Numbered from the stretch's first letter, positions 20,156 through 29,782 are shown. The stretch: 40,543 bases of DNA from Gyrodactylus bullatarudis (GCA_012064415.1 SSNU01000009.1:1-40543), one strand, 5' to 3'. Program-made: numbers and translations. Notes: a model not told the origin generated them from the sequence alone.

Positions 20156-20410
20156 CTGAACAACTTTCAATGCGTCTTAGTGTTCCTGAGATATCTTTTG
20201 ATTTTATTCTACATGTTATTTTTTTTTCATCATGCAGTCCATAAACTTTTATTTGTGATTCATCAATTTTTTCTATCTGGATAGGATTTATCTTCATATT
20301 TTTTTTTGTTAAATGAAAGCAGTCTGATCCATCTTCTATTTTCATGAAGGTCGTAACTTTTTTATTTTTCATTGAGTCCGAAAATATTATTTGACAATCA
20401 TCAAATTTAT
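20156..20410 (-). CDS. putative host gene, exon B, unrecognised protein
   Basis: 255 nt. Acceptor ACTTTGTCTTTTAG, donor TCAG|GTAAAA, phase 1 on both sides. Reads KFDDCQIIFSDSMKNKKVTT, FMKIEDGSDCFHLTKKNMKI, IQIEKIDESQIKVYGLHDEK, ITCRIKSKDISGTLRRIESC. No stop, no PLE similarity, no family recognised. Confidence 0.6.
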
Positions 20411-20639
20411 CTAAAAGACAAAGTATAACTATATTTTTCCCTTTGATGGGTAGGATTAAGAATTAAAACTCAAGTATTTTTTCTATCGAAGAATATGTTA
20501 AAAAGGCTTTTCTATCATTATGATATACATCCCTAAAAGTCCTTTTTTCGAATTTTCATTACATTTGCAATGAATTAATGCCATGGAATCACTCATTTAT
20601 TAGATATCATGATCATCAAATAATTTTTTACATCGAGTA

Positions 20640-20990
20640 ACCTTCGCATGAAAAGAAGCATAACCGTGACAATTTACTCTGTCCTCTAGCCCCTTTGTTG
20701 TGTCCTAAATATACTGTTTTACAGGCAAATTCTTATTTAGATACTAGATGGGTTTGCTTTCAATTTGAAGAACTTTGTTATCTTTTAGAAAGCTAAAATT
20801 TCATACGCTCCAAGACAGATTATGTACAGCAAAAACATCGGTCATCTCTTTGGGCTTGATTCATTGATAAGTTCGATAGGGTAGTCATATGCCAAGAATT
20901 TTTTTAAAATTTACATTACCAAGCCTCTTCTAATATTATGAGTTGAAATTCAAGAGTACTTGTGTAGCCTTGATTGAATTGATCTCTCCA
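20640..20990 (-). pseudogene. Penelope-like element RT-linker fragment, heavily decayed
   Basis: Nucleotide similarity to 11040-11500 of the long PLE. TGATAAGTTCGATAGGGTAGTC here parallels TCAGTTCGATAGGATAATC there (the ND.PIEL region), and TACCAAGCCTCTTCTAAT parallels ATCAAGCCTCGTTTGACT. No continuous frame remains. Confidence 0.5.
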
Positions 20991-21165
20991 GCTTTGCAAG
21001 GAAAATATCAGTCAACAACTTGCGTCACTATATTTCTGCACATTGATCATTCCATTGAAAATTATGACCATATTGTTTTTCTACTCCAACGGTACATTTG
21101 TACAAAAATCATCTTACGTAAAAAAAGGGAAAAAGGATTTTTTAGTTAATATCCACATCGGTAAA

Positions 21166-21633
21166 GGTCTGGTTCGGGTACGACGCAAAATTTTATTTTC
21201 GGGCGCATTACACATGAGCCAATGAAAATCAAGAAGGTTTCTCAGTACTATTCAATTCCTATTATGGTCTATTTAGATATATTCATGTGTATAACCAAAC
21301 TATTCTTTAACTAGCTTACTCTTAATACAATTTTGTCTTTCTTAGTTGAGAAATGAATCTTACGTTAATCATCTTTAACTCAATGAATTCTATTTTGATT
21401 ATAATCAAAAATTACAGATAGACTGAGATAAAGATGATTAAAGAAAGATTTGTTTCTGAACTAAGACATGCACAATTGTATTAAGAGTAAGCTAGTTAAA
21501 GAATATATTGGTTATAAACATGAATATATCTAAATAGACCATAATAGGAATTGAATAGTACTCAGAAACCTTCTTGATTTTCATTGGCTCATGTGTAAAG
21601 CGCCCGAAAATAAAATCGTTCCCGAACCAGACC
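21166..21633. mobile_element. foldback / MITE hairpin, 468 bp
   Basis: The two halves are near-perfect inverted copies. The left end GGTCTGGTTCGGG matches the right end CCCGAACCAGACC, and the inner arms (e.g. CTTACTCTTAATACAA with TTGTATTAAGAGTAAG) pair to within about 30 nt of the centre (~21400). No coding capacity. Target duplication not identified. It lies in the putative intron between exons A and B. Confidence 0.85.
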
Positions 21634-22159
21634 ATTATTTTTCTCAACGAATCTAAATTTATCAGCTATCGAATGTTGGCACAGCTCTCATAGGTTCCTA
21701 TATTTATGTCAGACTCTTTAACAATTCACTTTCATAAGACTGACTCATTTCCAGTATTAGTCAGAGAGGAATGGCAGTCTCATAATAATACACTAAACTT
21801 CCTTAAAAATGTATGGGAGTTAAACCGAACGTTAAGGACTGTTTTACTTGATTAGTAGGACTGTGAAATTTATATTTATTTTAGAAACTAGGTAAAATTT
21901 TGTTTGGCCGCAAATAAGTCATTTTTCATCATTTTGAGCCGAAATTTCAGCATTGGCTTATTCTTTTCATAATGTATTGTCAGCAAATTTTCATTCAGTT
22001 TTCTTTAGCCAAAACAAAGTTAATTTATTATCGTTCAATCATTATGAAATTGACACAATTCGATACAGAACAAACAATTACATTTTTGACTTTGATATGA
22101 TTACCAATATTATCTTTTACTTCGATCATTTTTTAAATTGAAAGGCGATGCCTGTTATT
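21634..22159. other. AT-rich putative intron sequence
   Basis: Nothing supported. Confidence 0.3.
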
Positions 22160-22206
22160 ATGAAGAAATAAGTAGTACTTATTTCAGGCATACTCTTCAG
22201 TCTTTT
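22160..22206 (-). ncRNA. hammerhead ribozyme motif with acceptable core
   Basis: Minus strand: stem I AAGA/TCTT, core CTGAAGA (22200-22194; the variable seventh base is A), 8-nt stem II region, GAAA, stem III TAAGTACTACTTA (six pairs, one-base loop), TT. It lies about 430 nt downstream of the PLE stop at 22636 in sense orientation. All invariant core bases are present; stem II is weak. Confidence 0.6.
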
Positions 22207-22635
22207 CATGTCAATATGAATGAATTAAAAGATTACAATAAGAACAAAATACAATCTGGTTGGCTTTTCATCATCAGTGTACAATATATGTTGTAATTAC
22301 ATGTGTTGAAGTGACTAATACATTAAAAGTCTTGCCCCACCTGTACATTGTGGCGAGTGACTTTTGACTTCCAATGGATACTAATATATACAGAAATGAA
22401 TGAATATACAGGTGTTAAATTCTGATGACAATCAATTAATAACACTGGGGTAAGTCAAAAAAATTTTGTGAATAACATTTTCTGATGTAAAAAATTATGC
22501 TGATCCCGAAAATGCAAGAAAAAATATGCGTTTCCTATCAAATAAAAAAGTTATTTGAGTTATAACATACTATACAATATATGGATATTTAAACAATTTG
22601 TTGATAATGAATCATAATCAGTTACAATTATTATT

Positions 22636-24060
22636 TCATGCTGACAAAAATGTTAAGATAGAGGTTTGTCGTAGACTTCTATCTAATGATCGAGCTCTAG
22701 GTTTGGGTAGCGCTTCATTTGTCTCAATGCGACGCGTCATTTTCAAAACTGGTCTTGGCAATACTGAAGGTTGCACAAACTTCTTCTGCACACACAGACG
22801 TGTCTTTTCTTTCTGTATCTGTAATACTTCTGCTGTTTTGAGGGCTATAAATTATTTCAAAGTTTTCAGGGGAAACCTTTTCGTTGCAATCCTTTACGTG
22901 TTGCCTAACAGAAGTAGAGCCAGTGTACAATTGTTCAGCCACTGTCCGAGTTTTCTCGTGGTGTGACCAATATATTCAGCTTGACAAAATCATTTGAACT
23001 TATCCATAAAGAAAGATTTCGACAATGGATTAGGTCTATCTTTCGATATGTTTGAGAACAGCTTTTCTGCTTTGAAGATGAATTTTTATTCCAATTTTAG
23101 AAAAGTTTTATCACACCATTGATTGATCCTTGACTTTGTATTGTTCGCCAATACATCGCCTTTAAATGGTAAAATAACTGTTATTTTATTATCAATCTCT
23201 TTCTCTATTACTCTTTGTTTTTCTCTTTTCAACACGTTATCTGTAATGTCTATGGGATAATTGTTACTTATAAAAGTTTTCTTCAGGAAATCTTTTTCTT
23301 CTTGGAGGGATTCCGGAGAAACTATTTTTTCTAATCTGTTGAAAAGTGATATCACCAAACCTACTTTCGTTGTTTTTGGCGTGAAATAGTTGAAATTTAA
23401 TAATTTGCCAGTGAAGGTGGACTTTCTATGACATTTTCTTTGTAAAGATTCATCATTTTGTCTGCATAATATAATTTCCAAGTAGGGTAGTTGATCATTA
23501 TCTTCCATTTCCAAGGTAAACTTTATATTAGGATGTGCTTCATTAAACTTTGATAATATCACTGTCGAGTCTCTATCATTATTAAGTATGATTTAAATAT
23601 ATATATGTATACATTTATATATGATATATATCATCCACGTATCTTCTATGCAATTCTGTTTCCAATATATATTATCAGATAGGGGATCTGATTCAAGTTT
23701 GCTCATGAAAATTTCCGCCATGATAGAACTCAAAGGGGAGCCCATTGCTAGACCATCAATTTGTACGTAGATTTTATTTATTATCCAGAGTATTAAGTAT
23801 CATTTTGTCTAACAATTTCATAATTTCGTTGCCCACACTATCAGGAAAACAATACACATAATAGATTGACAATATACGGTTTGATATCATGCATCACAGA
23901 AGTATTTTAATTTAAGAAAGATTCCTTTGATTCGAGCTGAATGCATGTTCAAAGAAAAATGTTTATCCAAATTTTTGGAAGGACTTACGGGGTCCTGTAA
24001 CTGCATTAAAAAGAATGATGTGGATAATAACCCCACCACCCCATTTGTAGGAAGAATAGT
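22636..24060 (-). pseudogene. Penelope-like element: RT palm, thumb, GIY-YIG remnant and PIP-like tail
   Basis: Minus strand, several frameshifts. Order: YVQIDGLAMGSPLSSIMAEI (RT motif B, about 23770-23710), LHRRYVDDIYI (catalytic YVDD, about 23650), a 158-codon open stretch 23562-23086 (LPYLEIILC, CHRKSTFTGKLLNFNYF, LPFKGDVLA), then the endonuclease end (VRQHVKDCNEKVSPENFEII, 22942-22724). The tail in another frame is TRRIETNEALPKPRARSLD then RSLRQTSILTFLSA, stop at 22636. Q-T-S-I-L-T-F-L fits the PIP-box spacing. The GIY-YIG strand pair near 23000 is poorly preserved. It is a different family from the 10.7 kb copy. Confidence 0.8.
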
Positions 24061-24587
24061 CAGGAGGATATTTTAAATTTTAAGATTTAAAAAGTTACTT
24101 TCTGCAAACTCTATTAGAAATTAAACATGATATAGAAATGATCAGCAGAATAATCTCTCTCGACAGGTATTAATTGAGCCTATTTTTTATGTAAATATGT
24201 ATTCTTACAAATAGTCACGATTTACAAAAGAGATTTTTGAGGGATAGAAATTAGGGGAATGACTGTTACACTGATATTAAAGAGTACGGTATCTAGTATC
24301 CTTGAATTTCAGGCTAAAATATTATTTCATCTGAGATTTATGAAGGTTCAAAGACGAGACAGTTTTTGTGAAAAGTTTGAGATTCAAGATAAATTTTCAA
24401 TTTTTACATTCAAGACTTGTCATCCATATAAGGTCTTTCAACATAAAAACTACTAGAGATCCCCTTTTTTGGAAATCACACATCATGAGATTTGCTTCTC
24501 CCCCTTTCAGTACGTGTTCCATTCTTTTCGTGAATTAGTCACCAAATCAACTATGATATGAGAAATATAAATCAAAGCCATACTTAC

Positions 24588-24853
24588 AACAAGCATTATA
24601 CAGCATTTTCTTAATATTTGGTAAATTATTCTTCATCTTGTAAATTATACAATCTACAAAGGTATCCGATGCGTTAGTTGCTCCAAAAACTATGAAATAT
24701 TTTGAATGGAAATCAATGAATGCGTATTTTAGATCGAATCGTAAAACCAATTTAGATTTTATATAAATATTTAGAATTGATTTATTGCATTCGATGTAAT
24801 CAATTTTCTTTTTCTCTATATTTTTCCCATTTTTATAAGCAATATGAAATAAC
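24588..24853 (-). CDS. putative host gene, exon A, unrecognised protein
   Basis: 266 nt between a textbook acceptor TTTTCTTTTCTTAG and a consensus donor GTAAGTATGG. Entry phase 2, exit phase 1. Reads LFHIAYKNGKNIEKKKIDYI, ECNKSILNIYIKSKLVLRFD, LKYAFIDFHSKYFIVFGATN, ASDTFVDCIIYKMKNNLPNI. Upstream exons must exist (no start codon needed here), but I could not place them in 24.9-40.5 kb with confidence. No family recognised. It has the best splice signals of the set. Confidence 0.65.
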
Positions 24854-25088
24854 CTAAGAAAAGAAAATTTCATTAATTAATTACTTAAAGGCTAGCTGAT
24901 TTGAGATTGGGAATATATGATCTTTACATAAAGCTATTTGTAATATTTCCCCACACTAAAAAAATCTCTGAAATCCAAATCGGTAGGACTGGAGCAAACC
25001 TCACAACTTTCCGTCCGGGTAGAGGGGAATATACCGTATATGCGTGTATATGTGGGGGTATATATGCGCGATATTTAATTATTTATTT
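24854..25088. other. AT-rich flank, nothing seen
   Basis: Includes a stretch of TATATGCGTGTATATG-like alternating sequence (25035-25075) immediately before the Merlin element. Confidence 0.3.
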
Positions 25089-26693
25089 TCGTCAACCATA
25101 TATGAAAATACCAATAACTTCAAGCTTTAAAAAAAAGCTTCTGAAAATAGTAGAGCAACAAACGACCCATCAAATTGTAGCTTTTTGAAAGCTGATTCCA
25201 ATGAAATGATTCTGATCTAATAATTTTGAGAATTTAAAACACTTTTAGTTGATATAATATTCGAATTATTTATTAATCTTAAATTAATAAATATCTCAGC
25301 AATGGTTTAGGTTAATAATAATAAATAATTTAAATGCTCATTCAATTCTTAAATATTAATGTGTCAGATTGATTGAAATAAAATTCAGTCCAGACTTATG
25401 ATTAACTTTTTGATAAATTCTATACATTAATTTATTTAGTTAATCCTTCATGAATAATGGTAACAGCATAAACTGTTACAGAATATTCAGATTTTTATTC
25501 AAAGGTATTGAATCAATAGTCCATGAACTTATTTGGATCTATTACAGATTTCAGCCAATCTAATTTCTGAGTTAATCCCTTCGAAATTTATAAATATGCA
25601 CGAGTCTTCACTCAACCTCATAACATAATGCAACAGCCGCTCAGAAGTATTGATCAGCTTAAGATTCAATCTGATGACGACGCGTTCGAGTTTGCTAAAA
25701 GATATTCCCTTATAAATTATGGCCCTATACCCTGTACAAAGTGTGATGGAATTATGGTTCCTAAGATCCGGAAAACCTGGGTACACGAGTGTATACGATG
25801 TAGAGCAAGGCAGTCTCTATATTTCAATTCTACATTTTAAGTTCAAAAGTTTTCAATTTTATTTCAGGAATGAAAATATCAATAAAGCAAGTCTTAAATC
25901 TTGCATTTAACTTCATAACTCATTCTACGCTAGAAGAGACCGCTGAGAATGTGTGTGTTGATGTCCACACCGTCCTGAGGTTCAACAAAATTTTTGAAAG
26001 TCGTGTGCTGGACTTCAATGGTTATCGAGGAAAATTAGGAGGTCCTGGGTGTACTGTTGAAATAGATGAATGCCACCTTTTCAAGAGAAAATATCATCGA
26101 GGTCGAATTCTTGGATACCAACGCTTTTGGATTTTCGGTGCTATCTGTAGACAGACAAGACAGATTCGTCTACAGGTCATGTTCACAAGAACCAAGGTGA
26201 ACATCCATAGATTTGTCCTAGAAAATGTTGCTCCAGGAACAACGGTGATAACTGACGAATGGAAGGCTTATTGTGGTATTCCTTTTAACCACCTTACTTA
26301 ACCATAAGAGAGGATTTAAAAACCCAATTACTGGAGCCCATACTAACACCATCGAGAGAGTTTGGTGAAAGTTGAGGCGTAATATAAAATCATATGTCAA
26401 GCCAAGTCGACTCCCTGAAAGACTTAGTTTGTTTGCATCTTTTTACAATATGAAACTTAAAACAAACTTATCTAAGGCTAATGCTTTGATAACATCATTA
26501 CAATTTAAATAAATAATTCGAATATTATATCAACTAAAAGTGTTTTAAATTCTCAAAATTATTAGATCAGAATCATTTCATTGGAATCAGCTTTTAAAAA
26601 GCTACAATTTGATGGGTCGTTTGTTGCTCTACTATTTTCAGAAGCTTTTTTTTAAAGCTTGAAGTTATTGGTATTTTCATATATGGTTGACGA
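25089..26693. mobile_element. Merlin (IS1016/ISXO2-like) DNA transposon with long inverted ends
   Basis: About 184-bp inverted termini: 25089-25272 and 26509-26693, starting TCGTCAACCATATATG and ending CATATATGGTTGACGA, with only small differences. They enclose a decayed ISXO2-like transposase. Merlin elements usually make 8-9 bp target duplications; I could not identify one at these ends, so the exact boundaries may be off by a few bases. Confidence 0.85.
25628..26512 (+). pseudogene. Merlin / ISXO2-like DDE transposase, broken
   Basis: First segment 25628-25840 holds a zinc-binding pair CTKC...CIRC (residues about 36-60), as in IS1595-family enzymes. A stop and frame change follow. The second segment 25870-26301 reads TVEIDECHLFKRKYHRGRIL (first Asp), GYQRFWIFGAICR and TTVITDEWKAY (second Asp). 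A third frame from about 26310 gives NPITGAHTNTIERVW (catalytic Glu) with the Trp codon after it turned to a stop, then LPERLSLFASFYN to a stop at 26512. All three catalytic residues are visible but in three reading frames. Confidence 0.85.
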
Positions 26694-26910
26694 CAATAAA
26701 GCCTTAACTTCCAATATATCTTTCAATGTATCTTTTTTCTGAAGGTCTTCCAACAATAGCTGTTGATGGAAAACATCTAAAATCCTCGACGAAATATATT
26801 AAAATAGATTATACGTTTATTTGACCTATTTTATTTGACCAAATATATTATTTTTATGATGTTGTAAATAATATATTTGTATGAACGGTAATATTGCCGA
26901 ACATCATCGA
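26694..26910. other. AT-rich flank, nothing seen
   Basis: No supported feature. Confidence 0.3.
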
Positions 26911-26965
26911 GTATATTGTTACTCGATTCTAGGCTCGTAAGGAAGGTTGGAGACAAAGCAAATAA

Positions 26966-27009
26966 TTAAGTGATAAACGTTTTATTTCGTCGGGTCTCTT
27001 CAGACTTAA
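26966..27009 (-). ncRNA. hammerhead ribozyme motif (left arm copy)
   Basis: Exact reverse-orientation copy of the motif at 27314-27357. Confidence 0.65.
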
Positions 27010-27123
27010 TCCCGGACTGACATTTATATAGTGTGACAATGCATGTTATTTTCTGCCCTTCCATTGGTTTAAAACTGCTCAGAGAGGGAGGGGTGTCAAT
27101 TTGCAATTCTGTTTTGAAAAAGA

Positions 27124-27170
27124 TACAGTGGGCAGTTACTGATGGATGAATTCCTAAAGTGTAAAGGGGG
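27124..27170 (+). pseudogene. PLE C-terminal tail with PIP-box-like motif
   Basis: In frame: RYSGQLLMDEFLKCKG. It aligns codon for codon with SGQLQIDGFLKRQK at 17.6 kb, with synonymous changes at F and K and conservative I/M. Upstream coding is lost at the inverted repeat. It reads past the position where the other copies stop. Confidence 0.6.
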
Positions 27171-27292
27171 CCCAAGTATGGAGAAGAAACGCAAGTGAAA
27201 CTGCCTGGAAACAGAATTGCAAATTGACACCCCTCCCTCTCTGAGCAGTTTTAAACCAATGGAAGGGCAGAAAATAACATGCATTGTAACAC

Positions 27293-27300
27293 TATATAAA
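27293..27300 (+). promoter_or_regulatory. TATA box before hammerhead
   Basis: TATATAAA begins 27 nt before the ribozyme core CTGAAGA; 28658 and 40433 have the same spacing (26 and 25 nt). This suggests the PLE pseudo-LTR promoter. Confidence 0.5.
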
Positions 27301-27313
27301 TGTCAGTCCGGGA

Positions 27314-27357
27314 TTAAGTCTGAAGAGACCCGACGAAATAAAACGTTTATCACTTAA
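27314..27357 (+). ncRNA. hammerhead ribozyme motif, well-formed stem I
   Basis: Stem I TTAAGT (27314-27319) pairs perfectly with ACTTAA (27352-27357). Core CTGAAGA 27320-27326, 8-nt stem II region GACCCGAC, GAAA 27335-27338, stem III TAAAACGTTTA (four pairs, three-base loop), T and C as 16.1/17, cleavage after 27351. It follows a PLE tail in sense orientation. Confidence 0.7.
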
Positions 27358-27410
27358 TTATTTGCTTTTTCTCCAACCTTCCTTATGAGCCTAGAATTGA
27401 GTAACAATAT

Positions 27411-28030
27411 ATTTATAATTGTTCCTTTTCAATATAGTTAAATAAAATGCCCATCAGAGGGTAGGGAATAAAGAAGAGCTGCGACCGAGCGGGAAGTTCG
27501 AATTCCAAGAACCTTGTGTGATAAATAAAAATCTTATATAAATGTGGTTAAGAACGATCATAGTAGTAGTGGAGTCCCTAAGAAAGGGATTTTCCAAGAT
27601 CATATGGATGTTATGGATACTGATCCACAACAATTACACTGATAGTGATTAAATATTTTTTTGAAAGTATTCTATTCTGGATATAAAATTCTGATGTAAA
27701 ATTTTACGTTTAATTTTTAAAAAAACCGCTTGTCTGTGAGCTGAGATATTGGGCAAAAACCAAATTTTCCAATTTTCGAAAGACCCCTCTTAAACGTTTG
27801 CAATAAACATGGAAGAGTAATTATTTTTATAAAAAATCGCTTGATCTTATCTCTTCAACCTGTCTCTCAATGGGACCAAAAATAGAAAAAATGAAAAAAA
27901 ATTGTCCAAAAGATAATTTTTCTAAATAATTGGCCTACTTCAAAGTATGAATATAATAAGAAAAAACTGTTTGGGTGTGTGCTTTTTCAAGCACCAAAAC
28001 TGGTGGAAATAGGTCTTTTGTCAGCAAATG
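27411..28030. other. AT-rich stretch, nothing supported
   Basis: A patch at 27484-27520 (GAAGTTCGAATTCC) resembles a pol III B box but has no matching A box. Confidence 0.3.
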
Positions 28031-28278
28031 TGATTTAGTGAAGATGAAACACGTGGTGAATAAGACAAAATAAAATAATGTATTTCATATATTTTTTTGC
28101 CTCATCCTTGATAACTTTGGCCACTTTAAACGAACGCGCGACCGTCCACATAAGATGATCAAATTCTCTAACCGTATCTGGAATCGTTAGGATCTTATCT
28201 GTTGTCCATGTAGCCATGATTTAGTGAAGATGAAACACCTGGTGAATGAGACAAAATAAAATAATGTATTTCATATAT
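28031..28278 (+). repeat. 62-bp direct repeats flanking a small ORF
   Basis: 28031-28092 and 28217-28278 share TGATTTAGTGAAGATGAAAC and on to ATGTATTTCATATAT with about four differences. They bracket a GC-richer 124-bp segment with an open minus-strand frame. Confidence 0.8.
28035..28217 (-). CDS. small ORF between direct repeats, unknown
   Basis: 60 codons from an ATG at 28217: MATWTTDKILTIPDTVREFD, HLMWTVARSFKVAKVIKDEA, KKYMKY. The first 45 residues read naturally and the base composition is higher in GC than the surroundings, while the last 15 come from the repeat and look spurious. It could be a captured exon or gag-like start. No family recognised. Confidence 0.3.
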   Translation of the reverse strand: MATWTTDKILTIPDTVREFDHLMWTVARSFKVAKVIKDEAKKYMKYIILFCLIHHVFHLH

Positions 28279-28364
28279 ATCGCCAAACAATATCCTTTTA
28301 AAACAAATATACACATGAGTTATTATTAATAATTGTTTATCTAATTCAGTCCACTAAATCAAAA

Positions 28365-28615
28365 TTTATACAAAATTGAACCTCGGCATAACAGGCAGAG
28401 ATAGGTTTATCAAAGGGAAACAACTAGCAAAAATCGAGAAAATACTCAAACCCCTACCCACACCAAAGTTCAGTTCAAATCAGAACACAAGTGTAAATCA
28501 AGCTGAAAACCAAGAGAAGTTGGCTGTAGCCAATAATCACCACACACAAGTGCAGAGTTCAGTCCTAGCAACAAGTGTAGAGTTGGCAAAATGTGAAAAA
28601 TCCGAGAAGTAGATC
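28365..28615 (+). pseudogene. Penelope-like element C-terminal tail fragment
   Basis: Begins TKLNLGITGRDRFIKGKQLA, the segment after the GIY-YIG domain in this family (TKLGLTGKSRF at 39.7 kb), then KIEKILKPLPTP and a polar Asn/Gln/Ser-rich tail ending VELAKCEKSEK. It stops before the basic/PIP end, so it is a deleted copy. A TATA box and hammerhead follow within 70 nt. Confidence 0.7.
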
Positions 28616-28657
28616 TCTTTAACCAATGGAAGAGCAGAAAATATTGCATTGTAAAAG

Positions 28658-28664
28658 TATAAAA
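28658..28664 (+). promoter_or_regulatory. TATA box before hammerhead
   Basis: TATAAAA 26 nt before the ribozyme core. Confidence 0.45.
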
Positions 28665-28678
28665 TTTAAACCCGGGGT

Positions 28679-28720
28679 TGAGTCTGAAGAGACCCGGCGA
28701 AATAAAACGTTTATCACTTA
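28679..28720 (+). ncRNA. hammerhead ribozyme motif
   Basis: Core CTGAAGA 28684-28690, stem II region GACCCGGC, GAAA 28699-28702, stem III TAAAACGTTTA, T-C, stem I TGAGT with ACTTA (one G-U). Same family as 27314. Confidence 0.65.
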
Positions 28721-29561
28721 TTATTCGCTTGTTTTCTAGTCTTCCTAATGAATCCAAATCAGAATAGTATACAAAATTATTGTTCAATGACTCTGACTCT
28801 CTCTCCTCTTGGTCCAGAGTTTAGAGAGAATTTTTTACAGTATTCAATTTCTGATTGCATCTCTTAATTTTTATTATGAAAGTCACACTGAAAAATTGTC
28901 TTTAAGTCACTGAACTTATTTCTACTGGCCACACCCATACAGCTATTTCGAATAAAGTTGGTATAAGAGTTTCCCAAGTTCAATACTCGATCAAGAAATT
29001 CACTCCCTATTTCATAGGTGAGAAATAAATTAATCTAATAATTCTAAGGCAAATCGCGGAATAAATGAGGTCGTTTTGATTCTAGACTGAAAAACATTGA
29101 AAAATTTATGATTATAAGGAAATGGGGATATTTTTTTTACAATTCTAATGACTTTTTTATTGCAGAGGGTCGATTATTTTTTATCGAGTTGGTGTTTTTT
29201 ATATACAGTTATTAGAGAATTCACTGTACTTTTTCAGATTCTAAGATAAATTATAATATTTTACAACTCACATTTTATTATTCTATTAAAATGCTTAACC
29301 AAAACTATCCCTTTTCTTATAGAGAATTTTAAAATATTCACTAATTGCGAATTTATAAAAACAGTTTACGTCTTAAAATATTATGAAAGTTTCAAAGTTT
29401 TTAACCGTATTAGTTTATGCGTTACTATCTTAATAGAAAGATATCGAATATCTCATGTTTTCTGCTCCTTAAAATACTTTGTAAATATAAAAGAAAGGGT
29501 TTTTTAATTTTTGCGTTTATTTTTGAAGAAAAAATAATAATTTAAAAATGGATGCATTTTT
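28721..29561. other. AT-rich stretch, nothing supported
   Basis: No gene or repeat identified. Confidence 0.3.
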
Positions 29562-29611
29562 GGTTGACATATACGCATTTCGTCCTCTTTTGGACTCGTC
29601 AGTATGCCACT
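29562..29611 (-). ncRNA. hammerhead ribozyme motif, most canonical in the window
   Basis: Minus strand: core CTGACGA (29602-29596), a true stem II of four pairs GTCC/GGAC with loop AAAAGA, GAAA (29581-29578), stem III TGCGTA, TA, cleavage before 29569. Stem I starts ATA/TGT (A-U, U-G, A-U) and may continue after an internal loop. No PLE coding sequence was found next to it. Confidence 0.75.
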
Positions 29612-29782
29612 TACTGGATTTGTAGTCCAATGCTCAATCCAATCTTCCAACGTCTGATCTAAATCAGATTACTTCCATATGCTCTGGAGGAGTGAATTTA
29701 GCCTTTGACTACAAGCGACATGGGCTAATTCATTACCAAATAAGCCTGAGGGATATATTACCTAAGCACCTAGAATGAAATA

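Larger units (their letters stand above)
26911..27410. repeat. inverted repeat, arms about 204 bp, around a PLE tail
   Basis: 26911-27114 is the reverse complement of 27209-27410 with few differences, from AACAATATA at the outer ends to AAACAGAATTGCAAATTGAC at the inner ends. Each arm carries a hammerhead unit and a TATA box. The 94-nt spacer holds the PIP-like end of a PLE frame on the plus strand. This is an inverted PLE pseudo-LTR arrangement. Confidence 0.9.

Noticed and set aside
22255..22300. Minus-strand CACTGATGATG resembling the 1.4/13.4 kb hammerhead start
   Set aside because: No GAAA and stem III at the right distance.
25660..25690. CTGATGA within the Merlin transposase
   Set aside because: Coding sequence; no other hammerhead part present.
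27470..27525. tRNA-like B box GTTCGAATTCC
   Set aside because: An extra base in the box, no A box at normal spacing and no cloverleaf.
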